Made by a program: the position numbers and the translations under genes
Assembly (NCBI GenBank): GCA_021794705.1
Contig: JAJYQH010000224.1
Coordinates: 1-7,400 of the forward strand
Origin: Actinomycetes bacterium
Lineage (GTDB): Bacteria; Actinomycetota; Actinomycetes; Propionibacteriales; Propionibacteriaceae
Reading direction: 5' to 3'
DNA length: 7,400 bases
Part shown: one piece after another, positions 6,874 through 7,400 of the stretch
Numbering within the stretch: position 1 is the stretch's first letter
How the letters are laid out: every line of letters begins with the position of its first letter
Notes under the pieces: model-generated
Database searches by the model: none
What the model was told of the DNA's origin: nothing
Seen by the model: only the letters and a program-made list of their open reading frames with translations

Positions 6874-7299
6874 ATGAGCCCTCGGGGATGCGAGACTTCG
6901 CGCATGAGGGGCCGGCGGCACGACCAGCGCGGGGTGAGCGTCACGACCATGGTGTCGACGATGATGCCCGCGTTCGTGGTCGCGTGCGGTCTGGCCGTCG
7001 ATGGCGCCGCCCAGGCATCCGCCGCCCGGCAGGCGAGCGTCATCGCCGCCCAGGCCGCCCGCACCGGTGAGGACGCCTCCGCCCCCACCCGGCTAACCGG
7101 CGGGTCGGGAGCCGAGGAGGCGCTCGCGGCCGCGCGCCGGGCCCTGGCCGACAGGGGCTCGGACGGGCGGGTGAGCATCGAGCAGGGACGCCTGCACGTG
7201 CGGGTCGACGAGACGGTGGGCACGGTGTTTCTCGGCATCATCGGCGTCCGGAACCTGCACGCACACGCCGACGCGTGGGCCGAGCTCACGAATGGGTGA
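6874..7299 (+). CDS. TadE/TadG-like small pilus-assembly or secreted protein
   Basis: This is a small protein of 141 residues from ATG 6874, preceded by GAGG (6863-6866) at 7 nt; an in-frame ATG at 6904 gives 131 residues and a more usual short leader. A charged stretch (RGRRHDQRG) is followed by a hydrophobic segment VSVTTMVSTMMPAFVVACGL, then VDGAAQASAARQASVIAAQAARTGED, and a soluble domain of about 80 residues. This layout, with RG-VSV before one membrane segment and an Ala-rich helix after it, is typical of actinobacterial TadE/TadG-like proteins of Flp/Tad pilus loci, where the Gly would precede a type IV prepilin-like cleavage. The Glu usually found at +5 is absent (Thr here), so processing by prepilin peptidase is uncertain. 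The gene is separated from pfp by a divergent promoter region and followed 20 bp later by another gene, probably in the same unit. Assignment rests on layout, not on a conserved motif. Confidence 0.65.
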   Translation: MSPRGCETSRMRGRRHDQRGVSVTTMVSTMMPAFVVACGLAVDGAAQASAARQASVIAAQAARTGEDASAPTRLTGGSGAEEALAAARRALADRGSDGRVSIEQGRLHVRVDETVGTVFLGIIGVRNLHAHADAWAELTNG

Positions 7300-7306
7300 G
7301 TGCCGG

Positions 7307-7312
7307 TAGCCT
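7307..7312 (+). promoter_or_regulatory. Candidate -10 element for a leaderless transcript
   Basis: TAGCCT fits TANNNT and ends 7 bp before the ATG at 7320, so transcription would begin at or within a base of the start codon. There is no clear -35 box. The AAGGGG just before the ATG directly touches it, too close for normal Shine-Dalgarno pairing, which favours leaderless initiation over a ribosome binding site. Confidence 0.35.
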
Positions 7313-7319
7313 GAAGGGG

Positions 7320-7400
7320 ATGATTCCAGCAGTCGAGCCGGGACGCCCGGCTCAGGCACCGGACGCACGGTCACACCGGTTCGCGCGGGTCGGGCGTCTG
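7320..7400 (+). CDS. Start of an unidentified protein, 3' truncated by window end
   Basis: From ATG 7320 the frame stays open for 27 codons to the last base of the window. The peptide begins MIPAVEPGRPAQ and ends SHRFARVGRL: a Pro/Ala-rich start followed by basic residues, compatible with a cytoplasmic N-terminus leading into a membrane segment. That would fit the membrane-anchored LysM or other Tad-associated proteins often next to TadE-like genes, but nothing visible proves it. The tight spacing to the previous gene, the 5' position of the ATG and a TANNNT box just upstream support it being real. Confidence 0.5.
   Translation, partial: MIPAVEPGRPAQAPDARSHRFARVGRL

Noticed and set aside
5480..6877. 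A 465-codon plus-strand open frame across pfp
   Set aside because: It is antisense to the recognised PPi-PFK, begins inside the terminator region and shows the same low-complexity composition typical of a shadow frame.
1..7400. tRNA, rRNA, CRISPR array, insertion sequence or attachment site
   Set aside because: No cloverleaf-like segment, regularly spaced repeats, transposase or integrase coding region, or long terminal inverted repeats were found on reading through the window; all long stretches are covered by ordinary genes.

Overview
The window is high-GC DNA with actinobacterial gene content and order, and nothing in it looks like a mobile element, CRISPR array, RNA gene or defence island. 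The pyrophosphate-dependent phosphofructokinase closely resembles, from memory, the enzyme of Propionibacterium freudenreichii. The order bifunctional-nuclease protein, MerR regulator, gcvP matches the Mycobacterium tuberculosis segment Rv1829-Rv1830-Rv1832. Together these suggest a member of the Propionibacteriaceae or a close relative; the genus cannot be read from the sequence.

Layout, left to right. (1) 1-410 (+): the 3' part of a DUF151 (bifunctional nuclease domain) gene, cut by the window edge. (2) 411-583: intergenic region with a small hairpin, an inverted repeat and a plausible sigma-A promoter for the next gene. (3) 584-1153 (+): a MerR-family regulator orthologous in appearance to Rv1830 (ResR/McdR). 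(4) 1154-1275: leader of gcvP with a dyad, a -10-like element and a perfect 11-bp tandem repeat. (5) 1276-4152 (+): full-length glycine dehydrogenase (P-protein), followed by a U-less hairpin. (6) 4295-5476 (+): a YhjD/YihY/BrkB-type membrane protein with a long cytoplasmic tail. (7) 5507-5544: a perfect 17-bp stem between convergent genes, a likely two-way terminator. (8) 5561-6787 (-): PPi-dependent 6-phosphofructokinase. (9) 6788-6873: short divergent promoter region. (10) 6874-7299 (+): a small TadE/TadG-like pilus-assembly or secreted protein, then 7320-7400 (+) the first 27 codons of a further gene that runs off the window.

How the genes relate. The left block is a conserved actinobacterial neighbourhood joining a regulator of growth and cell division to glycine cleavage; gcvH, garA and a second MerR gene would be expected upstream. 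The middle genes look like separate transcription units, because each is bounded by hairpins and has its own -10-like element. The PPi-PFK provides a reversible, ATP-sparing step in glycolysis and gluconeogenesis typical of propionic acid bacteria. The right edge opens a probable two-gene or longer Tad-type unit. I see no convincing undescribed system; the points worth a second look are regulatory details and the isolated Tad-like gene.
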